Notes: generated from the letters alone by a model not told the origin. A DNA stretch of 64,000 nucleotides from Anaerolineales bacterium (GCA_030583885.1 CP129480.1:2916714-2980713), one strand, 5' to 3'. Shown: positions 24,871-34,924, counted from the stretch's first letter. A program made the numbers and translations.

Positions 24871-26553
24871 TCACGGGCTGGGCAGAACGATCGGTGTCAG
24901 CGTCACCGTCGGCATGGGAATTGGTGCCAGCGGGAGAGGAACCCAGCCGCTGTGGAAGAAATATTCCGCGAGGAAGGCGGTCCGCTCGCGCTCATTCATC
25001 GGGCGCGGACGCGAGTAATCCTCCAGCATGGCTGTCAACAACTCCACACCGAGGTAGCGCCCATCATAGAAAACGTGGCGGTCTATGAACTCGCGGCGGG
25101 TTCCATCGGTCACTTTTCCATCTTGCAACTCATAGGTCATCTGGTCGAAGAACAGGTTCCCCAAGCCGTAATGGATGAAGGAATCCCCAAAAAATTCCAT
25201 CAGGTGTGGGAAGTGCGCCTGACTGCCGCTCACCACCACCGCGCCGGCATCCGCCACCCTGCGAAAATCGCGCTCATGGGCATAACATGGGCCCGAGTGA
25301 TAGCACTCCTCATGCTGGAAGGTGAAAAGCACCAAATATCCTTGTGCCGTGATATCCTGAATCTGCTTCGTAAAAAAATCGAACTCGCAATCCGCCGCAC
25401 CGGGTTTGATATCCGTTGCCTTTACAAAATCATACGAGCGCTTCCCGTTGCATCCCATAAAGGCAATTTTATTTCCATTCACTTCCAGCAACACAGGTTT
25501 GCGCGCCTCTTCCCTATTTGCACCGCCGCCATAGTACAGGATGTCGTTCTGCCGGTACATTTCCAGCGTATCGAGCATGGCTTGCGTGCCGCGGTCAGCA
25601 AAGTGGTCACCTGACAGTTCCATGACGTCCGTGCCGACGAAGGTCAGCAACTCGATATATTTCGGGTCGCTGCACAGGATGAAATTCTTATGCCCCGCTT
25701 CCGGGAACGGGCAGGTCGGGTCGAACGGCACTTCGTTGCTGATGTGCGTCACATCCGCATTCACCAGCCAGTCGTAGATCAACTCGCCGGGGCGGGTCAC
25801 GCCCTTGTTTTCCATCGTAAACGCCGTGGCGCGCACCAATGCCGTTACGCCGGTCAATACGACCGTAGCCAGTTTGGATTCATCACGGTTCGAAGCAGGC
25901 AGATCAAACGACACACCCGTTAAACCAAATACCACTTTCAGTGGATAGGCTTCCGCAATGAAATCCTTCCGAACGGGCGACTGCCCATCCACGCTCAAGA
26001 CCTTCCACTTCGGCTGGATCTCCTCGAACGGGATGATCGCCCAGTTTGACATATCGCTCCATGCGATTTCCAACAGCTTGTCAGACGGGACGCTTCTCAG
26101 CGCGCCCGGAGCGGGTTCGCCCCAAAGGGCTGTGAGCGCTTCCAGTGTGGATGTAGCCACGAGCAACTTACGCCCGGACAGAGGTCCATTTGAAGCGCCC
26201 CTCCAGACAGAGATTAAATCCTCGAATGACACGTCATCTGTAATGGTGGGAAATGGCGCAACAAGGGCATAGATCCACATGGAACCCGGAGCAGACTGAG
26301 CCACATCCAATATCTGTGTTGCCGATTCCACCTCATCTGCAAGCGGAATATCCCAGGTCTGTGCAACGGCACGCAGGTCATCGGGCACGGCAGGACTGAT
26401 CCACAATGCATCGGGAGCAGGTGTTTGCGTGGGCACTGGACGCGGCGACGGCGAAGCTGCCGGCTCAACCGTCACATCCAGCTCCGGGAGGCAAGCCGCA
26501 AGAACGGAAACAAAAATTAGCGCAATGAAAGTTTTCCTCATCATAGTGGTCAT
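24871..26553 (-). CDS. CapA-like metallophosphatase lipoprotein (copy 1)
   Basis: 560 aa. Lipobox LAAC near residue 21, Thr/Pro linker, then an N-terminal substrate-binding-like domain (about 45-215) and a C-terminal PGA_cap/CapA domain: VLTGVTALVRA, ADVTHISNEVPF, DVMELSGDHFADRG, GCNGKRSYDF, AGAVVVSGSQAHFPHLMEF and FIHYGLGNLFFDQ. CapA proteins belong to the calcineurin-like phosphoesterases and help make or hydrolyse poly-gamma-glutamate; the anchored form would act outside the membrane. The GNE and GSQAH motifs hold the metal ligands. Start overlaps the stop of copy 2 (ATGA). Confidence 0.85.
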   Translation of the reverse strand: MTTMMRKTFIALIFVSVLAACLPELDVTVEPAASPSPRPVPTQTPAPDALWISPAVPDDLRAVAQTWDIPLADEVESATQILDVAQSAPGSMWIYALVAPFPTITDDVSFEDLISVWRGASNGPLSGRKLLVATSTLEALTALWGEPAPGALRSVPSDKLLEIAWSDMSNWAIIPFEEIQPKWKVLSVDGQSPVRKDFIAEAYPLKVVFGLTGVSFDLPASNRDESKLATVVLTGVTALVRATAFTMENKGVTRPGELIYDWLVNADVTHISNEVPFDPTCPFPEAGHKNFILCSDPKYIELLTFVGTDVMELSGDHFADRGTQAMLDTLEMYRQNDILYYGGGANREEARKPVLLEVNGNKIAFMGCNGKRSYDFVKATDIKPGAADCEFDFFTKQIQDITAQGYLVLFTFQHEECYHSGPCYAHERDFRRVADAGAVVVSGSQAHFPHLMEFFGDSFIHYGLGNLFFDQMTYELQDGKVTDGTRREFIDRHVFYDGRYLGVELLTAMLEDYSRPRPMNERERTAFLAEYFFHSGWVPLPLAPIPMPTVTLTPIVLPSP

Positions 26554-28256
26554 GGGCCTGCCTGTGGAAAATCCCAGCCGCTTTCGGCAAAGTAATCCCT
26601 TAAGAATTGGTTTCTCTCAGCATCATTCATAAATCGCGGACGTGCATAATCCTGCAGGAATGTCGTCACCAGCTCCACACCGAGGTAACCTCCGTCGTAA
26701 AACACATGACGATCAATAAATCCGCTCTGTTTGATGCTGGTCTCTTTCTCGAACTGGTCGAAGAACAGATTCCCCAGGCCGTAGTGGATAAAGGCATCGT
26801 CATAAAGCTCCATCACCTGCGGCACATGCGCCTGACTGCCGCTGACAACCACTGCGCCGGCCTCCGCCATGGCGCGAAAATCCAGTATTTGCTGGGGAGT
26901 TGCATTGGCTCTTTCATATTCATGGTACTGAAATGTGGAAATCGGCAAATATCCCTGCGAACGATAATACGCGACCTGCCCGGTCATAAAATCGAAATCA
27001 CACGGCACCGCGCCAGGGTCGGCATCGGTTGCCGTGGCATATTCGGTTTTTATATTACAACCGATGAACATTAATCGATTTCCATTCACTTCCAGAAGCA
27101 GGGGGTTGCGCCCGTCCTCCAAATTAATTCCACCTCCGTAATAGGACAGGTCGTTTTCCTTGTATATGGCAAGGGTCTCATACATTGCATCGGGTCCGTA
27201 ATCAGCGAAGTGGTCGCCTGAGAGCTCGATCACATCGGCGCCGATATCGAGCAGGAGGTCAATATAACCCGCGGCACTGCAAAATTTCAAATCCTGCTGG
27301 ACCGGGTCCGGCGGCGGACAGTACCGGTAAAAAGGGACCTCATTGTTGACATGGGTAACATCTGCTTCGAGCAGCATGTCACGGACTATTTCGCCGGGGT
27401 ATAAAATCCCCTGCTTTTCCATGGTTGCCGCGGTGGCGCGCACGAGTGCGGTGACGCCCGTCAAAATGACAGTCGCTAGTTTGTCCGCGTCACGGTTTTG
27501 AAAGGCAAGGGACGGCGGACAATCATCCGAACAGGTCATCTCATAATGCGCGATCAGCGGATAAGTGGACGGGTCAAATCCCTTTTGGATTGGGGATTGC
27601 CCGTCGATTGTCAACACCTTCCATTTTGGTTCGATCGTTTCAAATGGGATGATCGCCCAGGCGGGCATTTCGCTCCAGGCTGTGTCAAGGAGTTGATCCG
27701 CAGGAACAACGCGCAGCGTGCCCTGCGCCGGCTCGCCCCAGAGTGCGGAGAAGGTCATTCGCGTGGATTCATCCATCAGCAACGGGATGCCGTGAAACGG
27801 TCCGGAAGATGAGGCGTTCCAGGCGGAGAGCAGATCCCTTGCATGTATGTCATCCATCACCGTTGGAAAGGGCGCAACCAGGGCAAATGTCCAGGTGGAG
27901 CTATTTGGCAAATCATCATCGCCCGGGTGTACGTCTATAAAATAATTTATCGATTCGGACCTTGTCGTTGTGAATTGGAATCCTTTTAGCGAAATTAGTT
28001 CACGCAGGAGCGGCGGGACAGCCTCACCCGCCCATACAAATGGAACATCTGCATGGGGTGTGGATGTGACGGGGGTTGGCGGGATGGCGGGCGCCGCCGC
28101 AGTGACCGTGGATGTTTCCAGCAAGATCGGCAGCACATATGTCGGCGTTGGATGGGTCCCCCATAACGAAGGCCGGCACGCGGACAGGAATAAAATCCCG
28201 GCAAGAAAATAACAATGTATCGAGCACCGGCGGTGAAGTATGCTGTTTTTCTTCAT
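26550..28256 (-). CDS. CapA-like metallophosphatase lipoprotein (copy 2)
   Basis: 568 aa, paralogue of the downstream gene with the same two-domain plan. Lipobox LSAC near residue 27; the CapA domain shows VILTGVTALVRATAATME, DVTHVNNEVPF, DVIELSGDHFADYG, MFIGCN, GAVVVSGSQAHVPQVMELY and HYGLGNLFFDQFEKE. Both copies end with a YDGGYLGVELVTTFLQDYARP-like block. First gene of the two-gene operon. Whether the substrate is poly-glutamate or another polymer cannot be told. Confidence 0.85.
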   Translation of the reverse strand: MKKNSILHRRCSIHCYFLAGILFLSACRPSLWGTHPTPTYVLPILLETSTVTAAAPAIPPTPVTSTPHADVPFVWAGEAVPPLLRELISLKGFQFTTTRSESINYFIDVHPGDDDLPNSSTWTFALVAPFPTVMDDIHARDLLSAWNASSSGPFHGIPLLMDESTRMTFSALWGEPAQGTLRVVPADQLLDTAWSEMPAWAIIPFETIEPKWKVLTIDGQSPIQKGFDPSTYPLIAHYEMTCSDDCPPSLAFQNRDADKLATVILTGVTALVRATAATMEKQGILYPGEIVRDMLLEADVTHVNNEVPFYRYCPPPDPVQQDLKFCSAAGYIDLLLDIGADVIELSGDHFADYGPDAMYETLAIYKENDLSYYGGGINLEDGRNPLLLEVNGNRLMFIGCNIKTEYATATDADPGAVPCDFDFMTGQVAYYRSQGYLPISTFQYHEYERANATPQQILDFRAMAEAGAVVVSGSQAHVPQVMELYDDAFIHYGLGNLFFDQFEKETSIKQSGFIDRHVFYDGGYLGVELVTTFLQDYARPRFMNDAERNQFLRDYFAESGWDFPQAGP

Positions 28257-28281
28257 TATGATTCACGGATGATTTATGCGG

Positions 28282-29388
28282 TTAATTCAGCGATACCTCG
28301 GCCAATGAAAATGTTTTCAACGCATCGGCATCGATCGTCACGCCCAGGCCCGCGCCTTTTGGAACATCAATCGTCGAATCCGAATTCAAAATAAAACGCT
28401 CATGCGTAATGTCGCGCGTGTAGTAACGCTCTGAAGCGGAGACGTCGCCGGGCAAAACAAAATTTGGCAGGGATGCCAATGCCAGGTTGGAGGCACGCCC
28501 GATGCCCGTTTCCAGCATGCCGCCGCACCACACGGGCATGTCATTCTTTTTGCACAGGTCGTGTACCATCAAGCCCTGGCTTAACCCGCCCAATCTGCCC
28601 GCTTTAATGTTGATGATTTTACACGCCTTCATCTCGATCGCATAACGTGCATGACGCGGAGTAAGGATGCTTTCATCCAGGCAGATCGGCGTTTCAAATT
28701 GCTCCTGAAATTTATGATGATCCCAAATATCATCTTCAAACAACGGCTGTTCGATGAGCAGCAAGTTCAATGCATCCAGCGGCTTGAGGGATTCCGCATC
28801 GTCCATCGAGTATGCCGAATTCGCATCCACCTGCAAGCGCAGATCTGGAAATTCCCTGCGAACGGCGGACGCCTCTCCGACATCCCTGCCCGGCTTGATC
28901 TTGATCTTTACCCGCGCATATCCCTGCTTGACAAAATCCGCCGCGCTTCGCACCAGATGTTGGGCGGATTCCTGAATCCCAATCGAGACGCCCACTTCGA
29001 CCTTTTCGTGAACGCCGCCCAACAATTCCGCCAATGACTTGCCTTCCCGCTTGCCGAGCAAATCCCAGATCGCCATTTCAATTCCCGCCTTGGCAAGGTG
29101 ATGTCCACGGATAGCGGAGACACGTTCCTGAAAATCCAACGCATCTTTGACATCTTTTCCAAGGATCAACGGTGCAATAAAATCCTTGAGGATGTGCAGG
29201 GCTGTGCCGGTTGTCTCGTAGTTATAGCCGGGGTCGCGTGTGGCAACGCATTCACCATAACCGACCAGCCCATCGGAATGGATTTGAACAATCACACATT
29301 GACGATCCGTCTCCCGCCCGAAAGAGGTTTCGAACGGCGCAGCCAGCGGCATCGAAATATGATGCAGGGTGATGAATTCTATTTTCAT
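28282..29388 (-). CDS. menC: o-Succinylbenzoate synthase / N-acylamino acid racemase (enolase superfamily)
   Basis: 368 aa. The enolase-superfamily barrel is complete: KIKIKPGRD gives the Lys-x-Lys acid-base pair, LQVDANSAY the first metal Asp, LIEQPL the Glu, CLDESI the Asp, and INIKAGRLGGL the second catalytic Lys. This pattern fits MenC/NSAR proteins, which dehydrate SHCHC in menaquinone synthesis and often racemise N-acylamino acids. No other men gene is in the window, so the racemase role remains possible. Follows the zinc-ribbon gene by 9 bases. Confidence 0.85.
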   Translation of the reverse strand: MKIEFITLHHISMPLAAPFETSFGRETDRQCVIVQIHSDGLVGYGECVATRDPGYNYETTGTALHILKDFIAPLILGKDVKDALDFQERVSAIRGHHLAKAGIEMAIWDLLGKREGKSLAELLGGVHEKVEVGVSIGIQESAQHLVRSAADFVKQGYARVKIKIKPGRDVGEASAVRREFPDLRLQVDANSAYSMDDAESLKPLDALNLLLIEQPLFEDDIWDHHKFQEQFETPICLDESILTPRHARYAIEMKACKIINIKAGRLGGLSQGLMVHDLCKKNDMPVWCGGMLETGIGRASNLALASLPNFVLPGDVSASERYYTRDITHERFILNSDSTIDVPKGAGLGVTIDADALKTFSLAEVSLN

Positions 29389-29397
29389 GGAATGGGT

Positions 29398-29919
29398 TTA
29401 TTCCGTCTTGACATCGTCCTGTTCTTCGTTCAGTTTCATGCCGCGCAGAGCATCATCGATGCCGGAGGATTCCAGCCTCATGCCCGCCGCAGGCGTGCCG
29501 CAATACGGGCAAATATTCCAGGGCAGTTCCATGAACTTCGAGCAATTATGACAGGTCTTTTTCAACCGGGTATGACAGTTCGGGCAGACCTGCCAGTCAT
29601 CCTTCACGCGCCGCTCACAACCAGGACAAAGCGGAAGGTCTTCCAACGCCTGGAGCAGGGCCTCCTCCTCCAGTGTGCGCTGATACTCCTCCTCCAATGT
29701 CCGTGGCGGGCGCAGAATGAGATACACCAGCACGCCGGGTACATTCAGGACCGCCACAAGCAATGCCGCCAGTGTTTGCACCAGTGGGTCACGGGCACGC
29801 GCGCGGATGTCGCGGTATGTCCACACCACCAGGCTGATCCACAACGCGGCAATGAATGCGCCGCCAAATGCGGTCAGCACGAGGGTTAAACTGCCTAGAA
29901 AAACGGGGTCAAAGGTCAT
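29398..29919 (-). CDS. Membrane-anchored double zinc-ribbon protein
   Basis: 173 aa. Two helices at about 8-35 and 48-68 (LAALLVAVLNVPGVLVYLIL, a phospholipase-D N-terminal-like anchor) are followed by two zinc ribbons in the cytosol: CPGCERR-CPNCHTR and CHNCSKF-CPYCGTP. Such proteins are common in Anaerolineae and probably bind partner proteins; function unknown. Confidence 0.7.
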   Translation of the reverse strand: MTFDPVFLGSLTLVLTAFGGAFIAALWISLVVWTYRDIRARARDPLVQTLAALLVAVLNVPGVLVYLILRPPRTLEEEYQRTLEEEALLQALEDLPLCPGCERRVKDDWQVCPNCHTRLKKTCHNCSKFMELPWNICPYCGTPAAGMRLESSGIDDALRGMKLNEEQDDVKTE

Positions 29920-29971
29920 GAGAACTCCACGTCAAACGGGATGCAGTCATTTTAATCCATTAACACATGTC

Positions 29972-31285
29972 TTAAGGGGTTTGAAACACAAAACGCCATT
30001 CCACCCCATTCTGGGTGTAGGTCGAGGTTGTGCCCATCACTTGATAAAAGGTCTGTCCCGGGCGCAGGTAGATCGGATGCCCGGTCAAGGTGGTAAGCAG
30101 AATGGGCTGATCGATATCGGTGCGCTTCCAATGAGCGGGGATTGCCACACCATCCCGGAAGACGTACGCATTACCATAATCGATCAGGTCAATGCGGAAG
30201 ACTTCATCTTCTGCATTATACGTATTTGTAAAAACATGGGGAACAAACAGCAGCACCACATTTGCGGCGGTCACCGGAAGCTTTGTCAAGTCATCGGTAA
30301 GCAGGGCATACGCCTCGGGCTTTCCACCCACCCTATCGTTCGACTCCTGGTAGCGGACGTAATATTGCGCAGCAGGGTCATACTCCCAATAGTTGTAATT
30401 GTATACAGAGTAAAAGGAGTAAATGCGCGATACAACCAATGCGCTTTCCTGTGCATCATCAGAAAAAAAACCGTGGCGCAGGGTTTGCGGCGAGTTATCC
30501 AGGTTTTTCCTTTCAGCACAGGCTGACCATTTTGTCGTGTTGAAAAACACATTGTTGTAGGCATCGCGCCTGTATGGGCCGACAAAAAATGGCGGGCAGG
30601 AACCAATCCCGGCAACAATCAGAAGATCGCTTATGTCAATGCTCCTGAAATGATTCATCTCTCGCGGATCGGCGCCTTTGAAAAAAAGAAACGAATGATA
30701 CATGCGGGCAATATGTTCATCCAGAAAACGCCCGGAACGCACCGGGCCCACCCGCTCCGCGTCATTGCTGTAAAAGACCACGGTAAAACGCGTATCGCCC
30801 CATTCGATGTAATATTCGTAGGCCACATCCGCGAGAGATAGCCCGGATTGTGGACGGACGTAATCCGGCGAGTTTGCAATCTTTATGGCGAGCGGTCTGC
30901 GGTCCAGCAGGGATGGATCACGGACGGGCAAGCCTGTCAACGGGTTGTGGATGTTCAATCCATTTAAATCTGCGGATGGGGCACGTTCAACCGGCGTGGA
31001 CAAATCACTGGCAGGGACATATTTTGTCGGATATGGGGTGTATGTCAACACAGGCTGCGGGGTGGCCGGTGCCAGATAAGGGTCGGGGGATGAGTCAGAC
31101 ATGGGCTGAAACGGCGTCAGCGTGGGCAGAATAGTTGATGAAACGGAAACCTCTTGCGGGGGCGATGGAAGCGGGAGCATCGATTCTGTAGGCGGGGCGG
31201 GTGATGCACAGGATGCGAGGATGGAAAGTGTCAAAATCCAAAATGGAACTTTAAATCCAATGGATTTGCAACTGTGAAACGTCAT
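29972..31285 (-). CDS. DUF3048 lipoprotein (YerB-like)
   Basis: 437 aa from the ATG at 31285, after which a lipoprotein signal appears (ILASC). The DUF3048 domains are plain: LTGLPVRDPSLLDRRPLAIK, DVAYEYYIEWGDTRFTVVFY, GPVRSGRFLDEHIARMYHS and the C-terminal YDYNYWEYDPAAQ-like region with DRTDIDQPILL. YerB-type proteins are membrane-anchored and of unclear function in the envelope. A minus-strand TACAAT box ends 6 bases before the ATG, so this mRNA may also be leaderless. Divergent from the membrane-subunit operon. Confidence 0.85.
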   Translation of the reverse strand: MTFHSCKSIGFKVPFWILTLSILASCASPAPPTESMLPLPSPPQEVSVSSTILPTLTPFQPMSDSSPDPYLAPATPQPVLTYTPYPTKYVPASDLSTPVERAPSADLNGLNIHNPLTGLPVRDPSLLDRRPLAIKIANSPDYVRPQSGLSLADVAYEYYIEWGDTRFTVVFYSNDAERVGPVRSGRFLDEHIARMYHSFLFFKGADPREMNHFRSIDISDLLIVAGIGSCPPFFVGPYRRDAYNNVFFNTTKWSACAERKNLDNSPQTLRHGFFSDDAQESALVVSRIYSFYSVYNYNYWEYDPAAQYYVRYQESNDRVGGKPEAYALLTDDLTKLPVTAANVVLLFVPHVFTNTYNAEDEVFRIDLIDYGNAYVFRDGVAIPAHWKRTDIDQPILLTTLTGHPIYLRPGQTFYQVMGTTSTYTQNGVEWRFVFQTP

Positions 31286-31354
31286 ACGATGATTGTACCA
31301 AATGCCAGAGGTCAAAGTACCCTGGCAATAAAACTGATACAATTGTTGCATCCC

Positions 31355-32905
31355 ATGTTAATCCTGATTTCCTGCCTTCTCCTTATTGTCACGGCGCTGA
31401 CATTGATCGTGTTGCGCGTGCTTTTACCAGACGCACGGTACACATGGCTGATTGCTGTTGGCGGCGCAATGCTGGCACTGGTCAGCGTTTTCATCTGGTT
31501 GACGCGCATGCCGTTCGACCTTGTACTGCCCGCCTGGCAGCCGGTCACATTATTCACTTCACCGATCCTGTTTAGTGCGGACGGCATCTCCTGGCCCTTT
31601 GCGCTTGGCATTGTCACACTGACCCTGTCCATGTTATTGACCTCCGTGACACGTCCAGTTTTCACCAATTCCTTCTCCCGGGTTGGAACTCTTGCGTTGG
31701 GGGCGCTGGGCATCCTGGCCGTTACGGCGGATAATCCATTGACATTGCTGCTGGTGTGGGCGGCGTTGGATTTAACCGAGTTATTGACCCAGTTGGGCTC
31801 GGTCAACGGGCCCACAAATAATGAAAAGGTTGTCACTTCCTTTTCAAGCCGCGCATTGGGGCTTGGCTTGTTGTTATGGGCAAGCATCATCAGCATTGCC
31901 GAAGGAAATACGTTTGATTTTGAATCCATGGCGGCGAACTCGGGATTATTCCTCATCGCGGCCGCCGGGTTACGCCTCGGCGTGCTTCCCCTGCACCTGC
32001 CTTATTCATCTGAATCCACCCTGCGGCGCGGTTTTGGTACAACGTTTCGCCTGGTATCCGCTGCATCAAGTTTGATATTGTTGGGGCGCATCCCGTCCGG
32101 CAGCCTGGACTCCATTTTCACGCCCGTCCTGCTCACGCTGGCGATCATCGCCGCGATATACGGCGGATGGATGTGGCTGCGCGCGCCGGACGAATTGAAC
32201 GGGCGCCCCTATTGGATCATCAGCATCGCATCCCTTTCGGTCATTGCGGCTCTCAGCAGCAATCCCATGGGAGCCGCCGCGTGGGGATCCGCGTTGATCT
32301 TTGTGGGCGGTGCGCTCTTCCTTGTATCCGTCCAGCATGTTTGGTTGAACCGCGTCATGCTCATCGGTGCGTGGAGTCTTTCTTCCCTGCCATTCTCCCT
32401 GACAGCAAGCGCATGGCTCGGCAGTTTGGGATTCTTCCTTCCATTTGTTGTCATCGCACAAGCCTTGATCATCGCGGGTTTCATCCGCCACTCCCTTCGT
32501 CCCGCAGGACGCGATTCACTCGACTCGCAACCGGGCTGGGCGCGCGCTGTATACCCTGCCGGAATTATCCTGCTTATCCTTTTTCAATTATTCCTTGGAT
32601 TGTTTGGCTGGGATGGCGCTTTTCAAATCGGCGCATGGCAGCCGGCCGTTGCCGCTTCCCTGCTGACCTTCGGGATCGTTTGGGCGACACCGCGTTTCCG
32701 CATCCTCAACCCTGTCCGCGCCCATTGGGTCACATCCACAGCATCACGCTTGAACAGCGTCTATCATGGGTTATGGTCGGCATACCGCCTGCTCAGGCGG
32801 ATCAGCCAGACCATCACGGTAACACTTGAGGGCGAAGGCGGCATCATGTGGACAATACTCTTCCTCGTACTGTTCGTTTCACTCCTCACACAGGGGACTC
32901 CCTAG
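31355..32905 (+). CDS. Complex I/Mrp antiporter-type proton-translocating subunit (NuoL/M/N-like)
   Basis: 516 aa from the ATG at 31355; the frame is open from 31274 but the first helix begins at 31355. About 14 membrane helices. The conserved helix equivalent (LLLVWAALDLTELLTQLG) lacks the usual Trp-Glu of proton-pumping subunits and has Asp/Glu one turn later, so it is a divergent member. Later helices and a C-terminal amphipathic tail (RISQTITVTLEGEGG) match the family. First of three adjacent membrane genes; they probably form a membrane module without the soluble arm. Confidence 0.65.
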   Translation: MLILISCLLLIVTALTLIVLRVLLPDARYTWLIAVGGAMLALVSVFIWLTRMPFDLVLPAWQPVTLFTSPILFSADGISWPFALGIVTLTLSMLLTSVTRPVFTNSFSRVGTLALGALGILAVTADNPLTLLLVWAALDLTELLTQLGSVNGPTNNEKVVTSFSSRALGLGLLLWASIISIAEGNTFDFESMAANSGLFLIAAAGLRLGVLPLHLPYSSESTLRRGFGTTFRLVSAASSLILLGRIPSGSLDSIFTPVLLTLAIIAAIYGGWMWLRAPDELNGRPYWIISIASLSVIAALSSNPMGAAAWGSALIFVGGALFLVSVQHVWLNRVMLIGAWSLSSLPFSLTASAWLGSLGFFLPFVVIAQALIIAGFIRHSLRPAGRDSLDSQPGWARAVYPAGIILLILFQLFLGLFGWDGAFQIGAWQPAVAASLLTFGIVWATPRFRILNPVRAHWVTSTASRLNSVYHGLWSAYRLLRRISQTITVTLEGEGGIMWTILFLVLFVSLLTQGTP

Positions 32906-32906
32906 C

Positions 32907-33512
32907 ATGACTGTTGATATCACATCATGGATCGCCGTCGGGTTGATACTGGCAACGTCCACTACCATCCTCATCAGCCGTGACTGGCGGGCAAGCCTCG
33001 GCGCTCTGGCCCTACAATACATTGCCGTATTCTGGCTGGTGACACGCCACCTGCCCTTTGTCATGGGTTCCGTCAAACTTATCACCGGCTGGATGGTGGT
33101 CGCCGCGCTTGGCATGACCCGTCTGGGATTATCTGCATCAGACGAGGAGGACACCTTCTGGCCCCGCGGAAAATGGTTTAGGGTTATTCTCATGTGCATC
33201 GTTGCGCTCGTGACCGCAGGTTCAACCCTGCGCATCGAAGCGTCCATTCCGGGGTTGGGCTTGCCCGTTATCGCAGGAAGCCTGCTTCTGATTGGCGCGG
33301 GCATCGCGCACCTCGGTGTAACCTCGGATTTGTTTCGAGTCACGCTCGGTCTGGTCACCATGCTGGCGGGATTTGAAATTCTATATGCTGCTGTGGAAAC
33401 CTCGATCCTGGTAACTGGATTTCTTGCAATCATAAATTTGGGGCTGGGCATGGTCGGTTCATACATGTTGATCGCCGGGGCAACCCCGTTTGAAACCGAG
33501 GAGGAAGGATGA
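32907..33512 (+). CDS. NuoK/HyfE-like small membrane subunit
   Basis: 201 aa, starting one base after the upstream stop. Six hydrophobic helices; the C-terminal three (VTLGLVTMLAGFEILYAAVE, then a further helix) keep a membrane Glu in the position typical of NuoK/HyfE-type subunits. A charged loop (SDEEDTFWPRGKW) separates the halves. Likely partner of the two large subunits on each side. Overlaps the next gene by 4 bases. Confidence 0.6.
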   Translation: MTVDITSWIAVGLILATSTTILISRDWRASLGALALQYIAVFWLVTRHLPFVMGSVKLITGWMVVAALGMTRLGLSASDEEDTFWPRGKWFRVILMCIVALVTAGSTLRIEASIPGLGLPVIAGSLLLIGAGIAHLGVTSDLFRVTLGLVTMLAGFEILYAAVETSILVTGFLAIINLGLGMVGSYMLIAGATPFETEEEG

Positions 33513-34906
33513 GCGCCCCCCTCCTATGGATAGCCACTCCGTTCATCGTCGGGGTACTGGGCCTGCTCCTTTTGCGTGAACGCTTACCCGCACTGATCGG
33601 CGGCGGCACAGCGGCGATCCTTGCATTAATCGCATTGATTATCCCCATTGACACCGCAATGCTGCTCGGTTCGCTTTCATTAAAAATCTCGCCATCCATA
33701 CAATTCTTTGGGCGCAGTTTTGCCCTCAACACCGCAGACGGACCCCTGCTTGCCATCATCTACGGGCTGGCGGCGTTGTGGTTTTTCGGCGCAGAGGCAT
33801 CCGGGACCACCAACCGCTTCGTCTCATTGGGATTAATGATCGTTGCATTGTTAACTGCGTCCATTGCGGTGGAACCGTTCCTGTATGCCGCGCTCCTGCT
33901 TGAAATGGCGGCAATGCTGGTCATCCCCCTGGTAGTCTCGCCCCACCAAAAACCCGGGCGCGGCGCTGTGCGCTTCCTCATCTATCAGACAATTGCCATG
34001 CCTGTCATTCTCTTCTCAGGCTGGATGCTTGCGGGCGTCGAAGCCAGCCCCGGTGATATCGGCACCACAACACAGGCGGGCACAATGCTTGGCCTGGGTT
34101 TTGCGTTCCTGCTTGCGATCTTTCCGCTCTATAACTGGATACCGATGTTGATGGAAGATGCTTCGCCCTACGCAACAGGATTCCTGCTATGGGCATTGCC
34201 CACCTTCACCATCATCTTTGCACTCGGGTTTCTGGACCGTTATGCCTGGCTGCGCACCTCCTCACAGCTCTCCAGCGCCATTCAATTTGCAGGTCTGTTC
34301 ATGGTGATAAGCGGGGGGGTATTCGCATCCGTACAGCGGCACATCGGGCGGATACTGGGCTATGCCGCCATCACAGAAATCGGTCTGATCATTCTCATCA
34401 TTGGGATCAGATCATCCGAGATTGTCAACATCCTCTTTATCACTCTGATCCCGCGCGGTTTGGAGTTAACCGTCTGGGCGCTGGCATTGTCCATCATTAA
34501 ACGTCGCGCATATTCCCTGCGATTCGGCGATGTACGAGGGCTGGCACGCAGTTATCCCGTGGCGGTAGGCGCACTATTTCTTGCACACCTTTCGATGACA
34601 GGCTTCCCCCTGCTTGCAGGTTTTCCCCCGCGGCTGGCTGTCTGGCAGGAACTTGCGGGACAATCCTTGATAACCTCCTTTTGGGTGTTCCTCGGCATGC
34701 TTGGCCTGCTGGTGGCTGCGATCCGCACGCTGGCTGTCTTCGTCATGGTGGACGAGGATAAAAAATGGGAATGGAACGAATCTTGGGTGCAAATGACCAT
34801 GCTCGGGCTGGGCGTGATCGGGCTTTTCATCCTGGGAATGTTTCCACAAGCGTTGCAACCTTTCATCCAAAACCTGTCCGCGCTGTTCGAGCATCTGGGT
34901 CAATAA
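33509..34906 (+). CDS. Complex I/hydrogenase-4-type proton-translocating subunit (NuoN/HyfF-like)
   Basis: 465 aa, about 14 membrane helices. The helix AALLLEMAAMLVIPLV carries the Glu expected in proton-conducting ND2/4/5 proteins; FLLAIFPLYNWIPMLMEDA and ATGFLLWALPTFTII mark the Proton_antipo_M core. HIGRILGYAAITEIGLIIL and a Lys/His-rich loop follow. Ends the three-gene module; a coiled-coil gene comes next after a separate promoter-like TATAAT. Confidence 0.75.
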   Translation: MSAPLLWIATPFIVGVLGLLLLRERLPALIGGGTAAILALIALIIPIDTAMLLGSLSLKISPSIQFFGRSFALNTADGPLLAIIYGLAALWFFGAEASGTTNRFVSLGLMIVALLTASIAVEPFLYAALLLEMAAMLVIPLVVSPHQKPGRGAVRFLIYQTIAMPVILFSGWMLAGVEASPGDIGTTTQAGTMLGLGFAFLLAIFPLYNWIPMLMEDASPYATGFLLWALPTFTIIFALGFLDRYAWLRTSSQLSSAIQFAGLFMVISGGVFASVQRHIGRILGYAAITEIGLIILIIGIRSSEIVNILFITLIPRGLELTVWALALSIIKRRAYSLRFGDVRGLARSYPVAVGALFLAHLSMTGFPLLAGFPPRLAVWQELAGQSLITSFWVFLGMLGLLVAAIRTLAVFVMVDEDKKWEWNESWVQMTMLGLGVIGLFILGMFPQALQPFIQNLSALFEHLGQ

Positions 34907-34924
34907 AGACATCCTGCCGGCGTG

